This document shows positions 63,392 to 64,000 of a DNA stretch of 64,000 bases, in pieces. Position 1 is the stretch's first letter. The number at the start of each line of letters is the position of its first letter. The notes under the pieces were generated by a model. The model made no database searches. It was not told the DNA's origin and saw only the letters and a program-made list of their open reading frames with translations. The DNA comes from Roseateles_B sp041906185 (GTDB taxonomy: Bacteria; Pseudomonadota; Gammaproteobacteria; Burkholderiales; Burkholderiaceae_C): the NCBI GenBank assembly GCA_041906185.1, contig JAYRJQ010000002.1, forward strand, positions 220,633-284,632, read 5' to 3'. The position numbers and the translations under genes are program-made.

Positions 63392-64000
<609 letters not shown>

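Overview
The window is a GC-rich chromosome segment from a betaproteobacterium of the order Burkholderiales. The partial 16S gene at the right edge resembles the Roseateles/Mitsuaria/Pelomonas (Sphaerotilaceae) group; that placement is from memory, not from a search. Gene orders such as rnm with yciO nearby, thrB-BPSS1780-polA, xseB-ispA-dxs and lysR/lysA fit the order. Most of the window is core chromosome. I see no prophage, insertion sequence, CRISPR array or tRNA.

Left part (1-12.4 kb), the most unusual region. A BlaI-type repressor is followed by three tandem M56 metallopeptidase genes in one tightly coupled minus-strand operon (353-5125). A chemoreceptor and a secreted TonB-C-terminal-domain protein follow (5384-7320). 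A second blaI-M56 pair, whose M56 protein carries a fused TonB-like domain, lies between yciO and rnm (8217-9822). Each repressor sits directly behind a perfect nested-dyad operator. No beta-lactamase or penicillin-binding sensor domain is present. A second chemoreceptor closes the region.

Middle part (12.6-34.8 kb): recJ with an overlapping partner gene, an LpxH-like phosphoesterase, polyphosphate metabolism (ppk1 convergent with ppx), a ZIP metal transporter, a universal stress protein, sseA with a DMT permease, an orphan Rieske oxygenase, the isoprenoid operon xseB-ispA-dxs, folE2, lysR/lysA, the peroxide-defence pair ahpC-ahpF, and rarD with a 13-bp poly-G tract near its start.

Right part (35-62.9 kb): a small ubiquitin-like MoaD/ThiS protein next to an Asp-box repeat protein, a secreted CocE-type hydrolase, truC-ychJ, a UvrD-type helicase, a POT peptide transporter, a PhoX-like phosphatase, thrB, polA, lolC-lolD, purU, a TatD hydrolase, a glycosyltransferase, MscS, a DNA glycosylase / spermidine-synthase-like / GspE-like overlapping operon, and tctB-tctA. 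The right end holds an rRNA leader with two promoters and boxA, then the first ~610 nt of 16S rRNA.

A striking cross-cutting signal is a 15-mer, GCAAGACCTGACCCT. It is found exactly five times, once more as a 14-mer, and in several near copies. Copies lie in unrelated genes, on both strands and in three reading frames.
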